7,095 nt of DNA from an uncultured Ruminococcus sp. (GTDB lineage Bacteria; Bacillota; Clostridia; Oscillospirales; Acutalibacteraceae): positions 1 through 7,095 of the forward strand of contig CADBRK010000276.1 in NCBI GenBank assembly GCA_902797065.1, in the 5' to 3' direction. The first letter of the stretch is position 1, and each line of letters begins with the position of its first letter. A program made the translations under genes and the position numbers. The notes under the pieces are model-generated. The model saw only the letters and a list, made by a program, of their open reading frames with translations, did no database searches and was not told the DNA's origin. This document shows positions 1 to 6,213 of this stretch, piece after piece.

Positions 1-330
1 GAAATAAAAAAACATATCCCCTATATCGGATTCCTTATCCGCAGCGATAGAAGCTGTTATCTTCGCATAGCCTGCAAACACCGGTGATAGAAGAAGAAGT
101 CCCGCAACCGCAATCAGATGGAACAAAACAAAGAAAACAAGTTTTACGGGGTTCTCTGCGGCAGCAGCTCCGAAATCGTCATAATCGCCCATAACATCGA
201 AAGATGAAGCTGCAACGATAGCAACGGCAAGGATAACAAGAGTAGCCGTAAACAATGCGGTTATGATCTTTATCCAATTGCCTTTGAGCGATGTTTTTGC
301 TTCATTTTTTATATATTTTTCAGCACTCAT
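1..330 (-). CDS. DUF975-like integral membrane protein, N-terminal part (C-terminus beyond the left edge)
   Basis: The frame is open from an ATG at 330 to the window edge, giving 110 residues. It begins MSAEKYIKNEAKTSLKGNWI, which resembles the N-terminus of DUF975 proteins: a short amphipathic, Lys-rich segment with a 'LKGNW' motif just before the first membrane span. Two hydrophobic segments are visible, at about residues 21-42 and 64-87. Between them is an acidic, Ala-rich loop (GDYDDFGAAAAEN). The second span leads into SPVFAGYAKITASIAADKESDIGDMF, again like DUF975 (a 'G-Y' then a short polar stretch, then 'lF..F'). The start is fixed by AGGAG at 339-343, seven to eight bases upstream, and this Shine-Dalgarno shares bases with the TAG stop of the peptidase gene upstream, so translation is probably linked. 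DUF975 function is not established; I infer only a membrane protein. The family call rests on the N-terminal motif and topology. Confidence 0.8.
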   Translation of the reverse strand, partial: MSAEKYIKNEAKTSLKGNWIKIITALFTATLVILAVAIVAASSFDVMGDYDDFGAAAAENPVKLVFFVLFHLIAVAGLLLLSPVFAGYAKITASIAADKESDIGDMFFYF

Positions 331-341
331 TTTTTCAACTC

Positions 342-1712
342 CTATCTATCCCGGAATTTCATCATCTCGTTCATTGCTTCGAGACATATTCCGAAATGCT
401 TGAAGAAATACTCTTCGTTCAGTGATTCGTCCGTGTTATGCATTCTCGAATCATCATCGGGAAATACAGGTCCGAACGCTACGCCTTTTCCCCCGAGTGT
501 TCGTGCATATGTTCCTCCGCCAGTTGTGTAGAGTTCGGGTTCGGAACCTGTCGCACTGCGGTATGCTTTCGACAATATCTTCACAATATCGGAATTTTCA
601 TCCAGGAATAAAGGCTTTTCTTCGTCGATCACACGTACGTCAAGACCGTACTTTTTCGCCGACTCCCTGACTCCTGAGAGAACCGTTTCTCCGCATGATG
701 TCACGGGGTAACGAATATCTATAACAGCTTTGGCTTCTTCTTCTGTTATCTTTACACGAGACAAAGTAAGCGTCAGTTCTCCCGACTCCGTATCACTCAT
801 CATGACGCCCGCAGACTTACCGTTAGTCTCCGAACCGATACAATCGGCAATAAATGCTGTAAAACTGCCGACCGTTTCATCGCCGAAAGTTCTGCGCAAA
901 AGTACAGCCAGTGCAGCCGCTGCGTTGAAGCCCTTCTCCGGCTCGCAAGCGTGAGCGGCATTACCGATCGACGTGACACGAATGCCGTCCGTAACACTTT
1001 CTGTTACAAACTCGCCCTGTTGTGACAAAGCAGTTTTTTCCAACTGCTCTTTTTCGTTTTTACCGCCGTTAATCACTGCATATGCAGACTCGGGAACAAC
1101 ATTGTTCGCAGTACCGGACTCAAAGTGGGAAATACAAGAATTAAGATTATGCCGAGATGATATTTCCAGATGGTAAATACCCTTCTCCCCTTTGCATATG
1201 CCGTACTCCGCATCGGGAGTAAAGCTCATATCGGGAACAGGCTCGCTTGAAAAGTACTCAGTCATATCCTCCATGCCGATCTCCTCGGATGTGCCGAAGA
1301 TAACCCTGATTCTGTTGCCCGTGACGCCGCAATCCTTTAGTATTCTGAGGCAGTACAGAGCACACAGCGCTGCGCCCTTATCGTCGGCAACGCCGCGGCC
1401 GTATAATCGTCCGTTCTTCCTTGTGAGGGCAAACGGTTCGCAGCTCCAGTTTTCCGCATTTGCAGGAACAACATCAAGGTGTGTAAGAACACCGCAAAGC
1501 AATTCTCCGTCGCCGTACTCTGCATGACCTGCGATATTATTGACATTTTTTGTTTTAAGCCCGTAGCTTTCCGCTTTTTCAAGCATCAGGTTCAGCGCCT
1601 GCCGGGGGAGTTTATCCCCCTCGGCAGAAACCGAACGAACAGACAATAATTCATTAAGATCACGAAGAAATTCTTCTCTGTAAGACTCGATCATATCATC
1701 GAATTTATTCAT
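342..1712 (-). CDS. M20 family metallopeptidase, PepV/Sapep-type dipeptidase
   Basis: A 456-residue protein, close to the roughly 460-470 residues of PepV-like dipeptidases. These are two-zinc cytoplasmic enzymes that cleave dipeptides and related short substrates. All expected metal and catalytic positions are present: H78 and D80 in THLDVVP, the bridging D110 in GRGVADDKG, the E143-E144 pair in GTSEEIG (general base and ligand), D167 in TPDAEYG, and the last ligand H425 in RMHNTDE. The central lid domain, between the two halves of the catalytic domain, carries the usual ANNVVPESA stretch. No signal peptide is seen. The ATG at 1712 has a strong GGAAGGAG at 1720-1727, eight bases upstream. 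The gene lies 35 bases after yfhO and ends inside the Shine-Dalgarno of the DUF975-like gene, so it is probably the middle of one operon. Beyond family, the substrate is unknown; an amidohydrolase on another small amide is possible. Confidence 0.93.
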   Translation of the reverse strand: MNKFDDMIESYREEFLRDLNELLSVRSVSAEGDKLPRQALNLMLEKAESYGLKTKNVNNIAGHAEYGDGELLCGVLTHLDVVPANAENWSCEPFALTRKNGRLYGRGVADDKGAALCALYCLRILKDCGVTGNRIRVIFGTSEEIGMEDMTEYFSSEPVPDMSFTPDAEYGICKGEKGIYHLEISSRHNLNSCISHFESGTANNVVPESAYAVINGGKNEKEQLEKTALSQQGEFVTESVTDGIRVTSIGNAAHACEPEKGFNAAAALAVLLRRTFGDETVGSFTAFIADCIGSETNGKSAGVMMSDTESGELTLTLSRVKITEEEAKAVIDIRYPVTSCGETVLSGVRESAKKYGLDVRVIDEEKPLFLDENSDIVKILSKAYRSATGSEPELYTTGGGTYARTLGGKGVAFGPVFPDDDSRMHNTDESLNEEYFFKHFGICLEAMNEMMKFRDR

Positions 1713-1719
1713 ACAGACA

Positions 1720-1727
1720 CTCCTTCC
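1720..1727 (-). promoter_or_regulatory. Ribosome binding site of the M20 peptidase gene
   Basis: On the minus strand this reads GGAAGGAG, eight bases before the ATG at 1712. It supports that start. The 35-base gap to the yfhO stop holds no convincing promoter or terminator, so the gene is probably read from the yfhO transcript. Confidence 0.8.
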
Positions 1728-1747
1728 AAACTATCCGTATATACACA

Positions 1748-4582
1748 TCAGTCTTTCTTGTCAAGTGTGATGTTTTTTGATTTTTTGTTCTTAGACTTCT
1801 TTTTTGAGGTAACCTGCTCATTCCCGGGTTTTGTCTCCTCTTTCGGTTCTTTTGCAGGAACAGAATTCAGAGTATCATCTGCCGGACATTCAGCGTCGCC
1901 GGATACAGTCTCGTCCCGAGAAGCTTCATTATTGTCGGGCTTCCCCTCTATCAGACTTTCGGCTGTACTCCCGGCAAGCGTTGTTGTTTCCGAATCTGCA
2001 GGCGCTGTAACTGTTGTTTCAGCCTGATCTATCCCGGCATTCTCGGCTGCTGAATCGGCAGGTTCATTCACGGCATCAGGCTGTACTGCCGGTCTCATCT
2101 TGTATTTTTTCTTCATAGGCTTTCTGCCTGCAACAAGATCACGGTATCTGTCGCCGAGTTCGTCGGCAGAACCTACGGCGTAAACCTTATAACTCTTTTT
2201 GATTTTAAGCTTCGGTCCGAGCAGGTTTTTCTTCTTGCAGATAATCAGGTATACAAGATAAAGGAATACGCTTACACCGGACACAATTATTCCTATGTCA
2301 AGACCCGGTGTTTTATACTTAAACGAAATATTACTTGTTACACCGCCCGAAACTCTTACAGCCATAAAGCCGATGTCAACCTTCTCGATCTGTACGGGTT
2401 CGCCGTTTACTTCCGCAGACCAGCCGTTTTCATACGGAATGCTGAAAAATACCAGTCTGTCTTTACCGGCAGGAGGAGTTATTACAGCTTCAAAGGAACT
2501 CTTGCCGTACTTGAATGATGAGCAGACATTATTTGCAAGCTGTTTGCAGTCTGTTTTATATGATTTCTCGTCATATTTCAGAGTTTTTACATCTACGATA
2601 TGAGTCATCATACTGCCCAATGTCTTTGCCTGCTCGTCGTTGAGTACGATCGCTTTCATGAGAAGCAGATGACGATTTTCTTCTTCCAACGAATAATACT
2701 GATCCTCTGTCACATATTTATCGAAATAGAAGCCATACGGCAGGAAGTATTTATTCTCGTATATTTTAAAGCCGTTCTGAGTATCGATATATTTATATCC
2801 GGGCATTTTGGTCTTGCCCTCGGCATTAGCAAAGTCGTTCGAGTCTGTCGCATCGTCAAACAGATACTTAACCGAGAACAGACTGCGTATAGCGTAGGGA
2901 GCGGTATCTGCACGCGAACCTACGTCTCTCGATACGCCGAGAGTCGGATAAAATTCATAGATTGATCCCGGAACTACGCTCTGGAAAGCCTGAATATTCG
3001 GGAGCTGCCAGAACATACCCATATTATCCATAGCGTCATAGAAATCAACTCGGATATTCTCGAAATCATCTTCGATGGTAATATCTTTACCGTTATTGAG
3101 CGCATAAGGGATAACAAAGCCGTCTATATCATAGCTGTGACTTTTTCCAAGTCCTATCAAATAACCGGAATAGAGAACGGCGATCACACCGAGACACGCC
3201 ATAGCCTTTGTATAAAAGCCCTTTTTGTTCTTTTTAAGAGAACTGATGAGTATAGTAACAAGCGCAAGAGACAGCATTGCTATCGCAACATACATCCAGA
3301 ATCTTTCGGGGTAATTCTCGAGACCGAGTGTTTCGAAAGTATTGTCCGTATCCTGTTTTCCGTTGGGCATAAGACCTATCCCCACGGAAATGGCCATTGT
3401 GATGACCGTGGTTATGGTTATAGCTTTTTTCCATTTTGTTTTTGAATTCTCTATGGCTATTATTGTCGCCAGAGAGAGCATAAGCGTAAGCATATAGAAC
3501 CAGCGTGCGTAATAGGTCATTACAAACATCTGGAAAATACTGTTGAGTATCGGTATAAGCGTTGAGATAAGGAGGAACGGCAGGAATTTTTTGAGCCATC
3601 CCTTGCTTTTTGACTGCAAAAAGCCGATAACTCCGGTCATTCCGAACAGCGGCAGCCATGCGGCAATAGAAGCCCACTTCGAGTTTGAATCGGGTGTAAA
3701 GTTTGGTCTTGCCGGAATATCCGGCGGGAAGAACATCGAGGTGATGATATGCAAATACCTCTGTTCATTATCATAAAGCAGCGTACCCCAGCCGACAGGG
3801 GCGTCGTTTACACGGGGATTCTGCGTTACGAACAGAACTGTAGGAACAAGCATTACCGCAGTAGCGGCAAAACCAACGACTACCTCGAATGCCAGTGCGA
3901 AAAACTCCTTCGCATTCATTTTCCAGCAGTCCATATACATCTTGATAAACCAGTATATGATAACAAACGCAACCATGCCGACAAAGAAGTAATAGTTTAC
4001 AAAGCATGCCCAGAAAACGGCGAGCGCAACTATTCCGCGTCTTTTTGTTTCCATGTATTCGTCTATAGCCGCAAGCAGAAGCGGGAAGAATACTATAGCC
4101 TCGTGAAAATGGTTAAAGAATACATTATAGACGGAAAAGCCCGAAAAAGCGTAGAGAATACCGCCGATAACAGCGTAGTTCTTATTTCGTACATATCTTC
4201 TGAGATAAATATAACTCGTAAGCGAAGCCGTGCCGAATTTCAGGATAAGCAGAGGTCCCATCATATAGGGAACAAACTCGCTCGGAAACGGCAGCGTCAG
4301 CCAGAAAAACGGGCTTGTGAGCAAATAGAACGTATATGAACCGATCCAGCTTGAACCGAGATCGGTAGTTGTAGACCAGCCGAGATTTCCTGCTCTGATC
4401 GTATCGTGTACCATCTGATAGAAAGGTACCTGCTGTACGTTAAAGTCTCCGTAATAAAGGAAATAACCGTGGCCTATTACAATATACGGTATAAAGAATG
4501 CCGCAGAAAGGAACAAGCCAAGCAGAAAGGCTTTGTACCAGTAATGCTCCTTCCGGGCAGGGTTGTTAAGCTTTTGACCCAT
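1748..4582 (-). CDS. YfhO family polytopic membrane protein with a long charged C-terminal tail
   Basis: A 944-residue membrane protein. The first span (about residues 17-36) is followed by an extracytoplasmic loop with YYGDFNVQQVPFYQM around D46, the family hallmark and the usual site of the catalytic Asp in GT-C fold transferases. Many further hydrophobic segments follow to about residue 477. A soluble, probably extracytoplasmic part (about 480-760) contains the typical IPYENGWSAEVNGEPV (715-730). A last span lies at about 761-782. Bacillus YfhO acts with a lipid-linked sugar synthase in glycosylating lipoteichoic acid; by analogy this protein may move a sugar from an undecaprenyl carrier to a surface polymer, but no partner glycosyltransferase is in the window. 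Residues 783-944 form a cytoplasmic-type tail: basic, then Ala/Thr/Ser/Glu/Asp-rich low complexity, then a Lys-rich end (SKKKSKNKKSKN). The start at 4582 is fixed by AGGAGG seven bases upstream. First gene of the presumed three-gene operon. Confidence 0.92.
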   Translation of the reverse strand: MGQKLNNPARKEHYWYKAFLLGLFLSAAFFIPYIVIGHGYFLYYGDFNVQQVPFYQMVHDTIRAGNLGWSTTTDLGSSWIGSYTFYLLTSPFFWLTLPFPSEFVPYMMGPLLILKFGTASLTSYIYLRRYVRNKNYAVIGGILYAFSGFSVYNVFFNHFHEAIVFFPLLLAAIDEYMETKRRGIVALAVFWACFVNYYFFVGMVAFVIIYWFIKMYMDCWKMNAKEFFALAFEVVVGFAATAVMLVPTVLFVTQNPRVNDAPVGWGTLLYDNEQRYLHIITSMFFPPDIPARPNFTPDSNSKWASIAAWLPLFGMTGVIGFLQSKSKGWLKKFLPFLLISTLIPILNSIFQMFVMTYYARWFYMLTLMLSLATIIAIENSKTKWKKAITITTVITMAISVGIGLMPNGKQDTDNTFETLGLENYPERFWMYVAIAMLSLALVTILISSLKKNKKGFYTKAMACLGVIAVLYSGYLIGLGKSHSYDIDGFVIPYALNNGKDITIEDDFENIRVDFYDAMDNMGMFWQLPNIQAFQSVVPGSIYEFYPTLGVSRDVGSRADTAPYAIRSLFSVKYLFDDATDSNDFANAEGKTKMPGYKYIDTQNGFKIYENKYFLPYGFYFDKYVTEDQYYSLEEENRHLLLMKAIVLNDEQAKTLGSMMTHIVDVKTLKYDEKSYKTDCKQLANNVCSSFKYGKSSFEAVITPPAGKDRLVFFSIPYENGWSAEVNGEPVQIEKVDIGFMAVRVSGGVTSNISFKYKTPGLDIGIIVSGVSVFLYLVYLIICKKKNLLGPKLKIKKSYKVYAVGSADELGDRYRDLVAGRKPMKKKYKMRPAVQPDAVNEPADSAAENAGIDQAETTVTAPADSETTTLAGSTAESLIEGKPDNNEASRDETVSGDAECPADDTLNSVPAKEPKEETKPGNEQVTSKKKSKNKKSKNITLDKKD

Positions 4583-4589
4583 ATAATGA

Positions 4590-4595
4590 CCTCCT
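4590..4595 (-). promoter_or_regulatory. Ribosome binding site of yfhO
   Basis: On the minus strand this reads AGGAGG, a full consensus Shine-Dalgarno seven bases before the ATG at 4582. It decides the start. In-frame extension further upstream would run into the AT-rich promoter region. Confidence 0.85.
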
Positions 4596-4632
4596 GAATA
4601 TTATTCTTTTCCGTAATCTGAATATAGAAAAA

Positions 4633-4648
4633 AATCCATATATGGATT
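4633..4648. promoter_or_regulatory. Perfect 16-bp palindrome, candidate operator over the yfhO transcription start
   Basis: AATCCATATATGGATT is a perfect inverted repeat with no spacer. It directly abuts the predicted -10 hexamer of the yfhO promoter (4649-4654, minus strand), so its centre falls on the expected +1 near 4642. That is a classic repressor position. The same bases would also lie at the extreme 5' end of the transcript. No regulator gene is in the window, and I do not recognise the motif as belonging to a named family. The symmetry is seen; the operator role is inferred. Confidence 0.45.
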
Positions 4649-4677
4649 ATTATAACATAATCAAGCAGCAAATTCAT
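4649..4677 (-). promoter_or_regulatory. Predicted extended -10 promoter for the yfhO operon
   Basis: Read on the minus strand, TATAAT (4654-4649) is preceded by TGT (4657-4655), a consensus extended -10 element. The hexamer 17 bases further upstream (4677-4672, ATGAAT) matches the -35 consensus at only three positions, as is common when the extended -10 is present. Transcription would start near 4642, leaving a leader of about 60 bases before the yfhO ATG. Confidence 0.6.
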
Positions 4678-4686
4678 TAGTTTTAT

Positions 4687-4698
4687 TGTAAATTTACA
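4687..4698. repeat. Perfect 12-bp palindrome in the divergent intergenic region
   Basis: TGTAAATTTACA is a perfect inverted repeat centred about 50 bases upstream of the predicted yfhO start of transcription. It could bind a dimeric regulator. In DNA this AT-rich a 12-bp palindrome is not rare by chance, so the regulatory reading is weak. Confidence 0.3.
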
Positions 4699-4733
4699 TT
4701 TATTTTTCATTTTATTTTTCAGCAATAATAACA

Positions 4734-4759
4734 AATTCGTTTTATCTTACAAACGAATT
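4734..4759. repeat. Inverted repeat, 9-bp arms with 8-base spacer, upstream of the degV promoter
   Basis: The left arm AATTCGTTT (4734-4742) and right arm AAACGAATT (4751-4759) are exact reverse complements around TATCTTAC. The word AGCAAT occurs outside the left arm (4721-4726) and its complement ATTGCT outside the right arm (4762-4767), so each half reads AGCAAT followed by AATTCGTTT, with unequal gaps of 7 and 2 bases. The right arm ends nine bases before the degV -35 hexamer, a place where activators or co-repressors bind. It has no T-tract and lies between divergent genes, so it is not a terminator. Confidence 0.45.
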
Positions 4760-4768
4760 AAATTGCTA

Positions 4769-4797
4769 TTGATTTTTAGCAGATTTTTTGTTATAAT
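4769..4797 (+). promoter_or_regulatory. Predicted promoter of the degV-acetyltransferase operon
   Basis: TTGATT (4769-4774) and TATAAT (4792-4797) are separated by exactly 17 bases, with TG at 4789-4790 making an extended -10 (TGTTATAAT). Transcription would start near 4804, giving a leader of about 43 bases before the ATG at 4847. This is the best sigma-A-type promoter in the window and faces away from the yfhO promoter, whose core -10 is the same TGTTATAAT. Confidence 0.75.
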
Positions 4798-4833
4798 TAC
4801 AATAATCGGACAAATAAGACGATATTTATTTGC

Positions 4834-4839
4834 GAGGAG
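4834..4839 (+). promoter_or_regulatory. Ribosome binding site that fixes the degV start
   Basis: GAGGAG lies seven bases before the ATG at 4847. The reading frame is open further upstream to 4763, but that segment overlaps the promoter and would start before the predicted transcription start, so the ATG at 4847 is the real one. Confidence 0.85.
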
Positions 4840-4846
4840 ACAGATC

Positions 4847-5707
4847 ATGGAAAGAAAAATCAAAATCACTGCGGACAGCACCTGCGATCTCAGCCCCGAA
4901 TTGTGCGAAGAATTCGGAGTGGAACTGATTCCGCTTCACATTGTATATAACAGCGAAAGCTATGACGACGGAGTAAACATCTTCCCGTCGGATATTATGA
5001 ACCGATATGCCGAGACAAAACAGCTTCCGAAAACCTCTGCTGTCACCTCATGGGAATACGCTCAGGTTTTTAAAAAGTATATCGACAGCGGATACGAGAT
5101 CATACACATCAGCCTGGGATCGTCTATATCATCGACTCATCAGAACAGTGTTATGGCTGCAAACGATCTCGGCGGAGTTTATCCTGTGGATTCTCAGAGT
5201 CTCGGGTTCGGTTCGGGAATACTTGCATGTATTGCACACGATATGATACGTGATACGGAGCTTTCCGCCGGTGAGATAGCGGAAGAGCTTAAAGACTCGA
5301 TACCTCACATCAGCGCAAGTTTTGTTATTGATAATCTTGAATTTCTGAGGGCAGGCGGCCGCTGCTCGACTCTCGCTATGCTCGGAGCAAACCTTCTCAA
5401 CATCAAGCCGTGCATCGAAGTGAGCAATTCAAACGGAGCGTCGATGACTGTCGGAAGAAAGTACAGAGGAAAGTTTGACAAGATCATCGCAGAATACGTT
5501 CGGGAAAAGCTTTCGCAGTTTTCCTCATTTGACACCAGGAGGATATGCATAGAGTATACCGACGTACCGCAGGAAATTGTTGATCTGGTTTACGATATAA
5601 TCAACGAAGCAGACATTTTCGAGAATATCTACATTACACGCGCAAGCTGTACCATCACAAGTCATTGCGGTGCAGGAACTCTCGGAATATTCTTTATGGC
5701 AAAATGA
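4847..5707 (+). CDS. DegV family protein (FakB-like fatty-acid-binding protein)
   Basis: A 286-residue cytoplasmic protein, the usual DegV length. It opens with KITADSTCDL (residues 5-15), the family's first strand and loop. It has TSAVTS at 63-68, matching the conserved TS motif that contacts the lipid carboxylate, HISLGSSISSTHQNS at 87-101, VDSQSLGFGSG at 114-124, NLEFLRAGGRCS at 163-174, and SHCGAGTLGIFF at 272-283 near the C-terminus with H273. DegV proteins bind a fatty acid; the FakB members present it to the kinase FakA for phosphorylation and entry into phospholipid synthesis. No FakA is in this window, so whether this is a true FakB subunit is inferred. The gene is the first of a two-gene operon under its own promoter and shares four bases with the acetyltransferase gene that follows. 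Confidence 0.93.
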   Translation: MERKIKITADSTCDLSPELCEEFGVELIPLHIVYNSESYDDGVNIFPSDIMNRYAETKQLPKTSAVTSWEYAQVFKKYIDSGYEIIHISLGSSISSTHQNSVMAANDLGGVYPVDSQSLGFGSGILACIAHDMIRDTELSAGEIAEELKDSIPHISASFVIDNLEFLRAGGRCSTLAMLGANLLNIKPCIEVSNSNGASMTVGRKYRGKFDKIIAEYVREKLSQFSSFDTRRICIEYTDVPQEIVDLVYDIINEADIFENIYITRASCTITSHCGAGTLGIFFMAK

Positions 5708-6162
5708 TAGAACTGAAAAAAATAGATATTGCAGACGCAGAGCGTCTCAGACAAATGCAGGAGACTGCTTTCTCGGAGCTTCTCCGCAAATACAAGGACT
5801 ACGATACCTCCCCTGCCTGTGAATCGCTTGAAACGATACAACGCAAAATAAGCACCTCCGACTTTTATTATATAGAGTACAATGAAAAAACGGTGGGTGC
5901 GATAAGGATCGTAAACAAAGGCGAAAGCTGCCGTGTTTCTCCTGTTTTCATCATGCCCGATTTCAGAGACTGCGGATACGCCTCTGCCGCTATGAGAATT
6001 GCAGAAACGCTGTATCCCGATGTACGCATATGGGAGCTTGACACTATCATGCAGGAGGATTACCTTGTCGGAATGTACGAACGCCTCGGGTTTATACCGA
6101 CAGGCGAAACATACGACATAAAAAACGGCATGACGATAATCTTCATGCAGAAAACAATTTAA
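5704..6162 (+). CDS. GNAT family N-acetyltransferase
   Basis: A 152-residue protein with a GNAT fold pattern: MIELKKIDIADAERLRQMQ at the start (first strand and helix), a central strand with VGAIRIV (64-70), then VSPVFIMPDFRDCGYASAAMRIAE (78-101). That last stretch holds the acetyl-CoA pyrophosphate loop R88-x-x-G91-x-A93. YLVGMYERLGFIPTGE (120-135) is the typical helix and turn that closes the acetyl-CoA site. The ATG at 5704 overlaps the degV stop as ATGA, and there is no strong Shine-Dalgarno of its own, so translation is probably coupled to degV. An in-frame start at 5665 would overlap degV by far more and lacks GNAT homology in its extra residues. The acceptor substrate cannot be read from the sequence; small molecule, peptide or protein N-terminus are all possible. 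Confidence 0.9.
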   Translation: MIELKKIDIADAERLRQMQETAFSELLRKYKDYDTSPACESLETIQRKISTSDFYYIEYNEKTVGAIRIVNKGESCRVSPVFIMPDFRDCGYASAAMRIAETLYPDVRIWELDTIMQEDYLVGMYERLGFIPTGETYDIKNGMTIIFMQKTI

Positions 6163-6171
6163 ATAAAAGAT

Positions 6172-6212
6172 AACCGCAGAAAGATTTTTATTCTCTCTGC
6201 GGTTTGTTTTTT
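6172..6212 (+). terminator. Rho-independent terminator after the acetyltransferase gene, probably bidirectional
   Basis: AACCGCAGA (6172-6180) pairs with TCTGCGGTT (6196-6204) in a perfect 9-bp stem. The loop is 15 bases, and a T-rich tail TGTTTTTT follows (6205-6212). It begins nine bases after the acetyltransferase stop. Read on the minus strand, the same stem is followed by ATCTTTTATTT, so it can also stop the convergent PASTA gene, whose stop codon is nine bases from the stem. Confidence 0.88.
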
Positions 6213-6213
6213 A

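Noticed and set aside
1737..1744. GTATATAC palindrome between yfhO and the M20 gene
   Set aside because: It is only 8 bp, in a 35-base gap with no promoter, and resembles the yfhO operator-like element only over a few AT bases.
3749..4339. A 196-codon open frame on the plus strand, antisense to yfhO
   Set aside because: It lies wholly within the yfhO coding sequence, has no recognisable domain, and shows unnatural composition. It is a shadow of a strong family match on the other strand.
4477..4734. An 85-codon minus-strand frame across the yfhO start and promoter
   Set aside because: Its first half is translated AT-rich promoter DNA and its second half overlaps yfhO in another frame. No ribosome binding site or homology supports it.
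4734..4759. Inverted repeat considered as a terminator
   Set aside because: The stem is AT-rich, no T-tract follows on either strand, and it lies between divergent genes where no transcript needs to end.
4763..4846. In-frame N-terminal extension of the DegV protein by 28 residues
   Set aside because: It overlaps the predicted -35 and -10 and would begin before the transcription start. The ATG at 4847 has a proper ribosome binding site and gives the standard DegV N-terminus.
5665..5703. Earlier in-frame ATG for the acetyltransferase
   Set aside because: The extra 13 residues are out-of-frame DegV codons with no GNAT similarity. The ATG at 5704 gives the typical GNAT start and a common ATGA overlap.
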